A stretch of 64,000 bases of DNA, from the NCBI GenBank assembly GCA_016703895.1, contig JADJBE010000001.1, positions 187,501 to 251,500 of the forward strand. The letters are read 5' to 3'. The notes under the pieces were generated by a model that saw only the letters and a list, made by a program, of their open reading frames with translations, made no database searches and was not told where the DNA came from. Source of the stretch: Pseudomonadota bacterium (GTDB lineage Bacteria > Pseudomonadota > Gammaproteobacteria > Steroidobacterales > Steroidobacteraceae). Position numbers and translations under genes: made by a program. Shown here piece by piece: positions 51,855 to 60,201 of this stretch. The stretch's first letter is position 1. The number at the start of each line of letters is the position of its first letter.

Positions 51855-52406
51855 CTACGGCTCGATATCGATCGGCACGTTGTCACCAGTCATCAACCAG
51901 ATTTCGACCATCTCGGCGTTCGAGACGGCGATGCAGCCGTCGGTCCAGTCCCGGCTCGAGTAGTGCTCGGGCGGATGACGCGGACTGTTAGGCATACCAT
52001 GGATCATGATTGAGCCGCCCGGGTCCCAATGGTTGCGCCGCGCATGCCGCTGGTCGCGATCGTTAGGATAAGACACTTGAATCGAGAGGAAAAAATCGCT
52101 GCGGGTGTTGCGCCGCGTGAGCCAGTAACGACCCTCAGGGGTACGGAAATCTCCAGACCGTTCTTTGTGTCCCACCGGATTGAGGCCCAGGGCGACACGA
52201 TACTCCCGCAGCACCTCGTCGCCTCGCAACAAGAACAGGCGGCGCTCGGACTTGCGAACGACCACGCGGTCCGCCATCTGGGGCGCACCGACCGATGCAA
52301 CAGTACGGCTGGCCTGCGCTACCGAGTCCGCCAAAGCCGCGGCAGCGCCGACTATTCCCAGCGAAAAGCAGCCCAATAGCAGTGTACGACGGAGTTTCTG
52401 CGGCAT
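51855..52406 (-). CDS. L,D-transpeptidase (YkuD family)
   Basis: Envelope enzyme of 183 residues with an N-terminal signal or membrane segment (about 7-26; LLLGCFSLGIVGAAAALA). The YkuD domain (about 45-183) has VVVRKSERRLFLLRGDEVLREYRVALG, the HGMP motif and the catalytic Cys in DWTDGCIAVSNAEM. It forms meso-DAP cross-links or attaches lipoproteins, or hydrolyses such bonds (as the DpaA group does); sequence alone does not separate these. It is 89 bp upstream of ppnN on the same strand. Confidence 0.92.
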   Translation of the reverse strand: MPQKLRRTLLLGCFSLGIVGAAAALADSVAQASRTVASVGAPQMADRVVVRKSERRLFLLRGDEVLREYRVALGLNPVGHKERSGDFRTPEGRYWLTRRNTRSDFFLSIQVSYPNDRDQRHARRNHWDPGGSIMIHGMPNSPRHPPEHYSSRDWTDGCIAVSNAEMVEIWLMTGDNVPIDIEP

Positions 52407-52536
52407 TCCTGATTCTAAACAAGCACTTATGAGATTAACAGTATAAACCGTTGCAGCAGGGACCGACTATGGGACCGGTCACAGGTACTATGATTGGTCT
52501 GACCTCAAATAGGACGACAAGAAAGGCTCGGCACCA

Positions 52537-53094
52537 GTGACACGCGAATCAGCAGTTTGGTGGAGCTCTATTGCAAGCGTTGCGTTGGCCCTTGCCGTCA
52601 GTGGCTGTAGCAGTTTGCCGCAAGATGGCGGCGTGCAGCAGCAGCTGGACGAACGCACCGGCATCACCGTCACGCGGCTCGCCAAGCCACTCGAGCTTAC
52701 GGTGACAGCCAGCCCTGGCCCGGCCAACGACCCGTTCGCCTATCTCAGCCCCTTTCAGACCAACCGGATGGGTGAGCGCGCCGACTTTCTGTGGCTGGCG
52801 GTGCCGGCCAACGGCGCTTTGTTGGCGGATCCGGTCATCCGCGCAGATGGCGAAATCGTCACTGTCGGTGAGCTGTCCAACAGTCCAACGATCACGCAAC
52901 TCGAGTTTGGGCCTTATCAGACGCCGGCACCTTGGAGCCGACAGTTCTTTGCAAACGCCGATGACGCGGTGATGCAGCAACTAGCCAAAGCGCGGCGCGT
53001 GGAAATCATGACGCGCGATGCCAGTGGCGAATGGACCTTTGTGCTCGAGGGCGACGCGCTTCGGGCGCTCGCGAAGTACGCGGAAACGCGCTGA
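52537..53094 (+). CDS. Putative lipoprotein of unknown function
   Basis: A 185-residue protein beginning at GTG 52537. It has a type II signal sequence with lipobox ALAVSGC (Cys at about residue 24) and no further membrane segment, so it is probably an outer-membrane or periplasmic lipoprotein. The mature part has GITVTRLAKPLELTVTAS, TNRMGERADFLWLAVPANG and SGEWTFVLEGDALRALAKY, suggesting a beta-rich domain. I do not recognise a named family. Its 3' end abuts the convergent mltD-like gene with no gap. Confidence 0.7.
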   Translation: MTRESAVWWSSIASVALALAVSGCSSLPQDGGVQQQLDERTGITVTRLAKPLELTVTASPGPANDPFAYLSPFQTNRMGERADFLWLAVPANGALLADPVIRADGEIVTVGELSNSPTITQLEFGPYQTPAPWSRQFFANADDAVMQQLAKARRVEIMTRDASGEWTFVLEGDALRALAKYAETR

Positions 53095-55404
53095 TCAGCC
53101 GCTCACACCGCCGTTCAGCAGGCTCTCAACGCGCGGCACCACAACCTGGGCACCGGCACGCAGCGCCGCCAGATCGATGTCTGGGTTGTACTGTTGCAGC
53201 AACCAGACGGGTAGGTTGCTATAACGCTGCGTGACGTTCCAGAGCGTGTCACCACGCCGCGCGACATACACTTCGGTACCGGCAATGCGGTGCGCCGCAA
53301 AGAAGCGCGCCTGCAGGTCGGCGTGGAATTCGTTGCGCTTTGCTTCAAACTGCTCGCGCGAGACGCGGGTAAAATCCAGCTGCAACTTCTGCCCTAACAA
53401 CACCGGCTGGCCTGCACGTAGTTTGTTGAGAGCACGCACTCGACTGGCGCCGACGCCAAGCCAGTCGGCATAGGCGCCCAGGGTTTCGCCCGCCGCAACA
53501 CGAATCGTGCCGTCAGCCGCCACCGGAAATCGGAGTGCGCCAGCTTCCACCGTGGTGGCAGCAGCGGCGCCCAGCGCCGAGTTTTGCGCTTCCACCTGCG
53601 GTTGTGACGCCTTGGGCGCAGCCGCTGTCACCACGTTCTTGCGACCGGCCGTCCGGCTCGTGGGCGCAGCAGGTGGTGGACTATCAGCCGCAGCTACCGC
53701 TTCGAGTGCGGCCTGCTCGCGGTCAGACTCCGCTTCGGCTGCTGCCTCTGCATCCGGCTTGACCTCGTCATCGTTGCCGCCAGCGACGGTACTACTCGCA
53801 AGCTTGATCCGCTGCCCTTCGTAAACGAAATCAGGATTGCGTAAGGAATTGATCTGCAACAGTGTTGCAAGCGGCACGCCGGCCTTGGTCGCTATCGAAC
53901 CCAGCGAGTCGCCGCGACGAACAACGTAGGTGTCTGCAGACTTGGCAGCCTTTGTGTTGTTGTCCGCAACTTGCGTGTCAAGCTTGCCACCGAGTGCTGC
54001 CGGCATCTTGTCAGGTAGTTTCAGCAACCGACCAGAGCGGAGTTTTGCCGACACCGACATGCCGTTCAACGCCGCCAGCTCGTTACGCGGCACGCCATAG
54101 CGAGCAGCTACTTTCTGGATACTGTCACCGCGCCCGATCTTGTGCCAGCGCGCCTCGATCTGCGCCACGTACTGCTCATGAGGCGCAAGCTTTGCCGCTA
54201 ACCACTCAGACGTGACTTCAGTTCGCTCGCTAGGCAGACGAACCTTGTAGGCACGCGGTACCAGACGCGAGGAATCGAATATCGCGGGTCTTAGTGCAGG
54301 ATTCAGCTGTTGCAGCGTCTGTCGGTTGATGCCCAGCGTGCGTTCCAGCGAAGTCAGACGCACGTACGCCGGCAACTCTACTTCAACGTATTTCTCCTCT
54401 GGCGCACGCTGCAACGGGCCGAAATAACGCTCCGGATCCTGATCAATGGTCAGTGCCGCAAGAAATGAAGGATAGAAATTACGCGATGCGAAACCAAAGG
54501 TGCGCCCTTTGTAGAACCGATTGATAGTGACGTAGTCATCGGGGCGCATCTCGTCTTTGGCTCGGCGCATGCCCGCGGCGCCATGGTTGTAGGCGGTCAG
54601 TGCCAGTGGCCACGAGCCTAACACCCGATAGTTATAGGCTAGCAGCTGTGCCGCTGCTTCAGTCGAGCGATACGGGTCGAGCCGTTCGTCTATCGCATCG
54701 TCGATACGCATGTAGCGCCGACCGGTTGAGCGCATGAACTGCCAAAGACCTGCGGCCGCTACTTTGGAATACGCGTTCGGCTGAAATGACGACTCGACGT
54801 GGGGTAACGTGGCAAGCTCTGGCGGTAAACCCAGATTCGCGAAGGTCTCGGCAATATGCCCCGACCAGATGGTCGAGCGAATGATGCCCTCGCGAAAGCG
54901 GTCCGACTGTCCCAATTGAAAGCGGATCTTGCCAGCGGCTTCAAGCAGTCGTTGCGGCGTAGCGTCGGCACCCCAGAGCGCGCGAATCCGTTGTTCGTCG
55001 GCACTCAGCGCGGTGACCGGCTCGGCTTCAACCCCCACCGACTTTGCAGTCGCGTTTTGCTCAGCTGCAACATACACCGCGAGTCGGCGCAGCATTGTCA
55101 CGTAGCGATCGCGCACCTCGTCGACAACCTTCTGCCGCTCCTTCGAGGGCGTATTCGGCGCGAACCGCAGCTTCTCGTAAACGGCGCGTAGGTTGCGCTC
55201 GTCATGCAACACGCCCTCGGTGGTCGACACTTGCGTGTAGATGCTGATCCAGAAATTGACGTCATCCTGCAACGCAGCGGGGCGCGGGATCGCCGACGGA
55301 GGCGCCGCGTCAGTGGGCTGCGCAACGGCGTGCTCTGCGGTGGCCAGCATAGCAAGCAGCAATAGCGCGCAAATCGAATAGATCGGGGGAAAAGCTCTAG
55401 TCAT
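53095..55404 (-). CDS. mltD: MltD-like membrane-bound lytic murein transglycosylase with four LysM-type repeats
   Basis: Peptidoglycan lytic enzyme of 769 residues. A signal sequence (ICALLLLAMLATAEHAVA) is followed by the GH23 domain: catalytic Glu in LPHVESSFQPNAYSKVAAAGLWQFM, YRSTEAAAQLLAYNYRVLGSWPLALTAYNHG. LysM-like repeats follow at four places: IGRGDSIQKVAARYGVP, YVVRRGDSLGSIATKAG, AAGETLGAYADWLGV and VARRGDTLWNVTQRYS. A proline/alanine-rich linker separates the middle repeats. The ATG at 55404 is chosen so that the signal sequence is at the N-terminus; the frame is open to 55527. The repeat count is higher than the two of E. coli MltD. Confidence 0.92.
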   Translation of the reverse strand: MTRAFPPIYSICALLLLAMLATAEHAVAQPTDAAPPSAIPRPAALQDDVNFWISIYTQVSTTEGVLHDERNLRAVYEKLRFAPNTPSKERQKVVDEVRDRYVTMLRRLAVYVAAEQNATAKSVGVEAEPVTALSADEQRIRALWGADATPQRLLEAAGKIRFQLGQSDRFREGIIRSTIWSGHIAETFANLGLPPELATLPHVESSFQPNAYSKVAAAGLWQFMRSTGRRYMRIDDAIDERLDPYRSTEAAAQLLAYNYRVLGSWPLALTAYNHGAAGMRRAKDEMRPDDYVTINRFYKGRTFGFASRNFYPSFLAALTIDQDPERYFGPLQRAPEEKYVEVELPAYVRLTSLERTLGINRQTLQQLNPALRPAIFDSSRLVPRAYKVRLPSERTEVTSEWLAAKLAPHEQYVAQIEARWHKIGRGDSIQKVAARYGVPRNELAALNGMSVSAKLRSGRLLKLPDKMPAALGGKLDTQVADNNTKAAKSADTYVVRRGDSLGSIATKAGVPLATLLQINSLRNPDFVYEGQRIKLASSTVAGGNDDEVKPDAEAAAEAESDREQAALEAVAAADSPPPAAPTSRTAGRKNVVTAAAPKASQPQVEAQNSALGAAAATTVEAGALRFPVAADGTIRVAAGETLGAYADWLGVGASRVRALNKLRAGQPVLLGQKLQLDFTRVSREQFEAKRNEFHADLQARFFAAHRIAGTEVYVARRGDTLWNVTQRYSNLPVWLLQQYNPDIDLAALRAGAQVVVPRVESLLNGGVSG

Positions 55405-55527
55405 GGGCCACCGTGGCTCGGCTGCGAGGTGAATTGAGGTCGCTGTGCAGGCATCGACACCATTATGTCGCACTGCGCAGCATGGTTCAGCGTCGACAAT
55501 TTTGACAAAGACACCTGCCGGCCACAC

Positions 55528-55543
55528 GTGACATATCGCTCAC
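55528..55543. promoter_or_regulatory. Inverted repeat upstream of the sigma-54 promoter
   Basis: GTGA, eight bases, TCAC (GTGACATATCGCTCAC) lies about 118-133 bp before the predicted start of the small RNA. Sigma-54 promoters need an upstream enhancer for their activator protein, and this is a reasonable candidate by position and symmetry. The spacing (8 bp) does not fit a CRP site. No activator is encoded nearby. Confidence 0.3.
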
Positions 55544-55633
55544 CTTGATCAATCCATTCGTCAAAGAATTAAAAAACGTCAGCATCGTGCGTATTTTGCG
55601 CTATCGCCGCATTCTGTTAAACCGCTGCGATCG

Positions 55634-55650
55634 CTGGCACGTGGCTTGCT
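55634..55650 (+). promoter_or_regulatory. Sigma-54-type promoter
   Basis: CTGGCACGTGGCTTGCT agrees with the RpoN consensus YTGGCACGRNNNTTGCW at 16 of 17 positions, including the invariant GG and GC pairs at correct spacing. It is on the + strand in a non-coding region, faces no protein gene, and points into a terminator-ended segment. The start would be at about 55661. Confidence 0.75.
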
Positions 55651-55660
55651 CTATTCATGC

Positions 55661-55757
55661 TTGAGCTGGCCCAGGATGGGCCACTAATAAGAACGAGAGA
55701 CACTCCTCCACAAGCAAGCGACCAATCGCCCCGCCCACAAAGCGGGGCTTCTTTTTT
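55661..55757 (+). ncRNA. Predicted sigma-54-dependent small RNA, about 97 nt
   Basis: The segment between the RpoN promoter and an intrinsic terminator contains no long open frame with a ribosome site. A 7-bp hairpin (TGGCCCA, GGA loop, TGGGCCA; 55667-55683) presents GGA in an apical loop, as in CsrA/RsmA-binding RNAs. Next is AATAAGAA (55686-55693), an AANAANAA motif like those bound by Hfq/Crc in CrcZ-type RNAs. An unpaired purine-rich stretch, CTCCTCC (an anti-Shine-Dalgarno-like sequence) and the terminator follow. Each motif is short and could occur by chance, so the function is inference. Repeat copy 3 starts at the T tract. Confidence 0.6.
55728..55757 (+). terminator. Intrinsic terminator of the predicted small RNA
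   Basis: Perfect 7-bp stem (GCCCCGC with GCGGGGC), a 7-nt loop and TTCTTTTTT. It is oriented + where no + strand protein gene exists for over 2.5 kb upstream, so it needs another transcript to terminate. The predicted small RNA starting about 55661 would be that transcript. Confidence 0.85.
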
Positions 55758-56006
55758 GCGGTCGTGGGAAGGGGTGTTCGGACTTGAGATCGCTCGGCGG
55801 GTTGTGCGCCGGAGGCGGACGGGTCGATCGCGGCCTGCGGCCGTTCCCTTGCGCACTCCTGGCGCGCATCTTTCCCCGGTGTCACGGCAAGGCTCTGAAC
55901 CGATCAGGAGCGCGCCAGAAGCGTGCCGCGGCGATCTCTACATCCGCCTCCGGCGCACAACCCGCCGAGCAATGACACGCCCCACGTCGGCTGCCCACGA
56001 TCGCAA
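55756..56006 (+). repeat. Structured dispersed repeat, copy 3
   Basis: Largest copy, 251 bp. Arms 55793-55819 and 55943-55969 are perfectly complementary over 27 bp; an outer pair (55756-55768 with 55994-56006) matches at 12 of 13 positions, the other a T-G wobble. The core holds CGGCC-TGC-GGCCG, TTCCCTTGC, GGCGCGC and GCGCGCC inner arms, and GTCACGGC. Oriented +, starting in the T tract of the small RNA terminator and ending 3 bp before the stop codon of the following minus-strand gene. The rest of 55405-56009 holds the promoter and RNA listed separately. Confidence 0.88.
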
Positions 56007-56009
56007 GAA

Positions 56010-56663
56010 CTAACGCAAGATCATGATGCGTTGCAGGTTGTGTCGGGCTTGCGCTTCGAAACGGTCGCGGAAGTATTCGAAGTGGTAGATACGTGGTCGA
56101 CTGAGAAACCGCGACAGGATCTCGCGGCGCGCTGCGAGGTACTTCAGGCGCGGGACAAACCAGTATTCTCGCCGGATCTGTTGTTCGAACACGTCGTAGA
56201 CTGGCTCGGGTGCGCCAAGGATGGCGAGATCGATGTCCAGCACCAGCGACACATCACCTACGGAGTTTAAGCTCGACGCACCTGGGGCGATGTGGCGCGT
56301 GGCCTCGATGGCCTCATACACGCGCTCGGCGCTCGTGGCTGCGTCAGTGGCCAGGACTCGCGCGGCCCAAGTGGCGCTGCGCACCTCGTTGTCGCGACGC
56401 CAGGGTCGGTAGATCGCATCGTGATACCACAATGCCCACTCCACTTCCGCAGGCCGACGCGCCAGCTCGCGCACGCGGTCAAATTCGACCAGGCAAGCCG
56501 CTAGGTGTGCAGCTGTGTGGTAGTGACGACCGATGCTCCGCCACGACGACAGCACTCGCGCGAGTTCTCGGTCGCGCGCGGCTTCGTCCTTCAGTACGCC
56601 GAGCGCGCCGCATAGCGCATGCCAGCGTGCCGGATTGGGAGATACTGTTAGCGACCCGCTCAC
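56010..56663 (-). CDS. Predicted HD-superfamily metal-dependent phosphohydrolase (COG4339-like)
   Basis: A 217-residue soluble protein. The HD-type metal motif is RHYHTAAHLAACL with WALWYHDAIYRPWRRDNEVRSA; together they give the His and His-Asp ligands. SLVLDIDLAILGA is a further conserved acidic region and the C-terminus is YFRDRFEAQARHNLQRI. Substrate unknown. The start is uncertain: GTG 56663 is used because the conserved domain starts soon after, but the frame is open to 56807 and no strong ribosome site is visible. It is 222 bp downstream of rnk on the same strand. Repeat copy 3 lies beyond its 3' end, in the opposite orientation. Confidence 0.8.
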   Translation of the reverse strand: MSGSLTVSPNPARWHALCGALGVLKDEAARDRELARVLSSWRSIGRHYHTAAHLAACLVEFDRVRELARRPAEVEWALWYHDAIYRPWRRDNEVRSATWAARVLATDAATSAERVYEAIEATRHIAPGASSLNSVGDVSLVLDIDLAILGAPEPVYDVFEQQIRREYWFVPRLKYLAARREILSRFLSRPRIYHFEYFRDRFEAQARHNLQRIMILR

Positions 56664-56885
56664 GAACGACGCTGTTGCTGCACTCAGGCAACGAGCGGCG
56701 ACTCCGCCCCAGACGCACCAGCGAGATGCTGGGGCGCAACAGGTCATCGGCGGTCGGCAGCAGAACTGACGCCCGCGCAGATGCATCTCGCTCAGGTTGT
56801 GAGACAACGCACGGCTAGCGCCGTGAATGAGTTCACAGCGATTTCCGTATTCCCACAGGCAACGACCGTACCGCGGGACGAGAAA

Positions 56886-57293
56886 CTAGAGCGCCATATC
56901 GCCGCTTCGCTCCGGCTGGTACGTCACTTCAATAATCCGGACGTTGAGGACTTTGCCACCGGGCGCCGGCCAAGTGATCTCGTCACCCTCTTTGAGTCCG
57001 AGCAGCGCGCTGCCAACCGGCGCCAGCACGGAAATTCGGTCGCTGGAACCGGCCACGTCTTTCGGATAGACCAATGTCAACGAAAACTCGGTGCCGCTCG
57101 ACTCAACCTTGAATCGCACCGTTGAATTCATCGTGACAACGGTCGGCGGAACCTGCGAAGGCTCGACAATTTTGGCGCGCGCGATCTCCTCTTCCAGTTC
57201 CGCGCTGCCTGGAAAACCCTTGTTGCGCATGCCTTCCAAGAGCCGCTCGAGCCGCTCTGCATCTAGACGGGACATTGTGATTTCCGGCTTCAT
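56886..57293 (-). CDS. rnk: Rnk-type GreA/GreB-like transcription regulator
   Basis: A 135-residue protein that binds RNA polymerase and is named for regulating nucleoside diphosphate kinase. It has a short N-terminal helical coil (SRLDAERLERLLEGMRNKG) and a GreA/GreB-type C-terminal FKBP-like domain: TVRFKVESSGTEFSLTLVYPKDV, ISVLAPVGSALLGLKEGDEITWPAPGGK. The N-terminal coil is too short for transcript-cleavage activity, which is the feature separating Rnk from GreA and GreB. The 177-bp gap to the next gene holds nothing recognisable. Confidence 0.9.
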   Translation of the reverse strand: MKPEITMSRLDAERLERLLEGMRNKGFPGSAELEEEIARAKIVEPSQVPPTVVTMNSTVRFKVESSGTEFSLTLVYPKDVAGSSDRISVLAPVGSALLGLKEGDEITWPAPGGKVLNVRIIEVTYQPERSGDMAL

Positions 57294-57470
57294 ATCTCAG
57301 GCTCTCCAATAATCTCAAACGACCCAAAACCTTCTGCTCAGGCTAAACACAGAACAGCGGCTGGAACGGTAGCTAACAGACAAGCTTACTCAAAAGCCGC
57401 GCGGGAAGCACGACCCGAAGTTCTGGTCAGTCGAAGCAGCGCTTCTTAGCAGCACAGGAACCCATGTCGG

Positions 57471-57896
57471 TCAACTGCGGGGCCAAAATGCCACAATCCA
57501 CGGCGTTGCGACAAGAGTAATAGAAGTCAATACGGCTAAGAGATCGAGCTGATCGTTGGCGTAGTCCGGATCGTTCGGCAGTACTACGATAATGCCAAAC
57601 TGCGCGGGCTTGCCGGTCGCGCGATTGTAGAAGTAACGCGATGCCATCAGCGAATACCCGAGAACCGTGACAATCACTATCACATTCAGCAGCACGTCCT
57701 CGCCACGCACGAGCAAGTGCGCGACACAGCCAAGCGCACTCACCAGTGGAATGAGGTAGACAAGTCGGAGATATAGTTCGACAGGCGGCTCAAATGGCGG
57801 CGCGTCTTGTCCAAGAAAACGCTTCTTCGCCCAGGTCAGCACTGGGTCAAGCACATATAGCAAGATCACGCCTAGAACGGCAAAAGAGCCTCTCAT
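57471..57896 (-). CDS. Small integral membrane protein of unknown function
   Basis: A 141-residue protein with four predicted helices: SFAVLGVILLYVLDPVLTW, LVYLIPLVSALGCVAHLLV, NVIVIVTVLGYSLMASRYF and LDLLAVLTSITLVATPWIVAFW. A charged loop KKRFLGQDAPPFEPP separates helices 1 and 2. The ATG at 57896 places a helix at the N-terminus; the frame is open to 57959. I do not recognise a named family. It lies 95 bp downstream of another small membrane-protein gene, same strand. Confidence 0.6.
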   Translation of the reverse strand: MRGSFAVLGVILLYVLDPVLTWAKKRFLGQDAPPFEPPVELYLRLVYLIPLVSALGCVAHLLVRGEDVLLNVIVIVTVLGYSLMASRYFYNRATGKPAQFGIIVVLPNDPDYANDQLDLLAVLTSITLVATPWIVAFWPRS

Positions 57897-57991
57897 GACA
57901 TCACCCCGCGCCGAGCAGCGACCGCCTCTTTCGATCCAAATCGTAGCATGTACTAGCACCCCACTGGCGCGGCTCAGTTGGTAACGAGATG

Positions 57992-58372
57992 CTACGTTGC
58001 CCTAGATGCATATGCTTGGGCGGCGACGCCGATCACGAGACACATAAGCGCGACGATGTCAGCCGTGTAGACACGATCTAGCTGTGCGTTGTAACCACCC
58101 ACGGACCAGGCCAGGTAGAGAAACGAAATCACACTCGCCAAACCCGCGCTGAACGCAACTGTCCGCAGCGCAGGGCGGAAGGCCGCCGCAATCAGCAACG
58201 CGCCCACCAGACCGAACAGAACTGCTCGGTGGCGCATAAGAATCTCGAGGTTCGGTTCGTCAAAAGGAATGCCATAAAGCACCGTCAACCGCGACTCACT
58301 CAGCACGCCTGACAGTGGCAATAGATGGATGATGCCCACGATCACCAGCATCGCCGAGACAAGATATCGCAT
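57992..58372 (-). CDS. Small integral membrane protein of unknown function
   Basis: A 126-residue protein with four predicted helices: YLVSAMLVIVGIIHLLPLSGVL, VLFGLVGALLIAAAF, VAFSAGLASVISFLYLAW and IVALMCLVIGVAAQA. A segment LTVLYGIPFDEPNLEILMRHRA sits between helices 1 and 2. Close relatives in databases have at times carried misleading enzyme names; nothing in the sequence suggests catalysis. The ATG at 58372 is preferred; the frame opens six codons earlier. It is 22 bp downstream of the zinc-finger gene. Confidence 0.65.
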   Translation of the reverse strand: MRYLVSAMLVIVGIIHLLPLSGVLSESRLTVLYGIPFDEPNLEILMRHRAVLFGLVGALLIAAAFRPALRTVAFSAGLASVISFLYLAWSVGGYNAQLDRVYTADIVALMCLVIGVAAQAYASRAT

Positions 58373-58394
58373 GCCAGTTCCTACGCCCACACAA

Positions 58395-58661
58395 CTACCT
58401 CAGTTGACTGTCTTTACTACCACGACGATTGATACCGCCCCCGGCAACCGCGTCGTCTTCACGCATCGATTGGCAAATCACGCAATGCTGCACGCCGGGA
58501 ACCGCCTCGCGCCTCGCAGCCGGTATCGCTAATCCGCATTGTTCGCATAACTCGGCGCTCCCACCGGCTCCGATGTTACGCCTGGCACGCTTCACTGCAT
58601 CTGCCAAGCTAGCATCGATTTGTTCCTGCACCGCTCCGTCGCGTGTCCAGCCGCCTGCCAT
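58395..58661 (-). CDS. DksA/TraR-family zinc-finger protein
   Basis: An 88-residue protein with the C4-type zinc finger CEQCGLAIPAARREAVPGVQHCVIC (residues about 38-62). The short length resembles TraR/YbiI more than DksA, which has a longer coiled coil. TraR-type proteins bind the RNA polymerase secondary channel, though whether this one does is not shown. It is 2 bp from the DUF2059 gene upstream and 22 bp from the membrane protein downstream, so the three are likely co-transcribed. Confidence 0.88.
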   Translation of the reverse strand: MAGGWTRDGAVQEQIDASLADAVKRARRNIGAGGSAELCEQCGLAIPAARREAVPGVQHCVICQSMREDDAVAGGGINRRGSKDSQLR

Positions 58662-58663
58662 GT

Positions 58664-59236
58664 CTAGCTCTCGTCGATCGGAACTGCAGTACGCGCATCC
58701 GACGGGCTAACTCTTGATGCTTTCAGCTTCTCTACGGATTGCCTAACTAGCAGTTGAATCTTTGGCATCATTGTTGACAACACCGTTTGTGTAAGCTGCG
58801 TGGTTCCCTGCATGACCTGAGGCATCTTCGCAATCACGGCTTGCCCCGCATCAGAACGATAGAAAACCAGTATTCCCTCCACCTCCTGCTGGGTGAAGGA
58901 CTTCTGATAGATGTCGATATACAGTGGCTCCATGATCTTCCAAGACATGGATTCCCGAATCAGGGCAACCATCTTCGAACGCATCTCGGCCATGATCGAA
59001 TCTTGCTCGGGTGTCAGCTTTTGGTCCGGCATGGCCTGCAGCATGGAGTTCTGCATGACACCATCCATCTGCGCCATTACCTGGTCCAGCAGCTTTTGAG
59101 GCTGCGTCACCGTCAATAGCTCTTTGACTAGCGCGTCACTCGGTGGCGTGTCTGCGATCACAAACTGCGAGCAGACCGATGTAAGAAGGAGCAGCAGCAG
59201 GCCCACTCGTTTGTCGAAAGGCGCTTTTTCATTCAT
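58664..59236 (-). CDS. DUF2059 exported protein
   Basis: A 190-residue protein with a signal sequence (LLLLLLTSVCSQFVIA). The DUF2059 domain covers most of the mature part (about 65-165): SMSWKIMEPLYIDIYQKSFTQQEVEGILVFYRSDAGQAVIAKMPQVMQG. The preceding part contains many methionines (MAQMDGVMQNSMLQAMPDQ). The family function is unknown and it is expected to be periplasmic. It is followed 2 bp later by the zinc-finger gene. Confidence 0.85.
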   Translation of the reverse strand: MNEKAPFDKRVGLLLLLLTSVCSQFVIADTPPSDALVKELLTVTQPQKLLDQVMAQMDGVMQNSMLQAMPDQKLTPEQDSIMAEMRSKMVALIRESMSWKIMEPLYIDIYQKSFTQQEVEGILVFYRSDAGQAVIAKMPQVMQGTTQLTQTVLSTMMPKIQLLVRQSVEKLKASRVSPSDARTAVPIDES

Positions 59237-59377
59237 GAGTCTTATCCATCGGGTTTGGAGACTGAGGGAGCCGTCCTACCAAGCGCGAATGGTGATTCGG
59301 AGCGCATGGTAAATCACACACGATGCCCAAAGACTGACAGCTGAGAACCGCCGAAAAAGGGGTGTCCAAGAAGGAGC

Positions 59378-59725
59378 TCACGACTTGGCGGCCTGCGTCA
59401 GCAAGGCTCTGATCGAATCGCGCTTATAGCTGATGTCGTCAGTTCCTTTCAACTTGATATGCCTCATATCTTTACCAGTACCTTCAAGTACGTCATCAGG
59501 ATCATCAAGTTCGCTGCCGCACTGAAATCCCAAGGCTACATGCGTATTGGTTGTATACAGGTAGCAGAACAAACCAGACTCAAAAGAGTAGCAAGGGCGA
59601 CCCCACTTGATTTCTTCAATTGCGTCTGTGACAACGGCTCGAATCATTCCGCGCAACGTTGTAAGGGCGATCTTCTGGCCCGACGGGCTTGAGTCGAACC
59701 ATGCGTCAACTTTGCTATCAACCAT
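59378..59725 (-). CDS. DUF1801 family protein
   Basis: A 115-residue soluble protein with a YdhG/DUF1801-type fold. It has VDAWFDSSPSGQKIALTTLRGMIRAVVTDAIEEIKWGRPCYSF near the start and RHIKLKGTDDISYKRDSIRALLTQA near the end. Members are small, domain-only proteins of unknown role. It stands alone, 141 bp upstream of the DUF2059 gene and 125 bp from the TfoX-like gene, all on the minus strand. Confidence 0.8.
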   Translation of the reverse strand: MVDSKVDAWFDSSPSGQKIALTTLRGMIRAVVTDAIEEIKWGRPCYSFESGLFCYLYTTNTHVALGFQCGSELDDPDDVLEGTGKDMRHIKLKGTDDISYKRDSIRALLTQAAKS

Positions 59726-59850
59726 GATCGAAAAACCCTTTTAACAGCTCCAATTGCCCCTGCACCGCGTCGCGTCAATGGCTAACGACCGAAACGATTG
59801 GCATTTGCCGATTGCGGCCGCTGCGATAGCGCCGGAAAGAACTGCACTAC

Positions 59851-60201
59851 TCATTTGGCCTTTCTCGATTTCTTTTTGGGTATTTTCGAGCGCAGCGCAG
59901 CCTGGAACGCGCGGTCAGCCCACACCTTCGCCTCATCGAGATCATCGAATATTTCTCCTGGTGCTTGAAAATACGACATGTTCATTTTCTTGCCGTTCTT
60001 TACGTACTCAAACGGAAGCAACCCCAGCTCCTCAAACTTACCCGATGATTCGGCGTCCGCCTTTAGATAGAGGACGTCGTTGGCAACTAGGCCGAACATC
60101 AAGTCGTCGCGATAGACGCCATAGCCACCAAACATTCGCTTGGTTTGGATGGCTCCAAAGTGCTCGAACACTTCGCTTAGATAGGTAACGAACTCGCTCA
60201 C
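59851..60201 (-). CDS. TfoX/Sxy N-terminal-domain protein
   Basis: A 116-residue protein whose residues about 1-100 match the TfoX N-terminal domain: FVTYLSEVFEHFGAIQTKRMFGGYGVYRDDLMFGLVANDVLYLKADAE. The C-terminal TfoX domain is absent; the end is lysine-rich (KIPKKKSRKAK). In Haemophilus and Vibrio full-length Sxy/TfoX activates competence genes with CRP. Single-domain members are widespread and not all are competence regulators, so a competence role is only suggested, here with some weight from the nearby type IV pilus genes. Confidence 0.85.
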   Translation of the reverse strand: MSEFVTYLSEVFEHFGAIQTKRMFGGYGVYRDDLMFGLVANDVLYLKADAESSGKFEELGLLPFEYVKNGKKMNMSYFQAPGEIFDDLDEAKVWADRAFQAALRSKIPKKKSRKAK

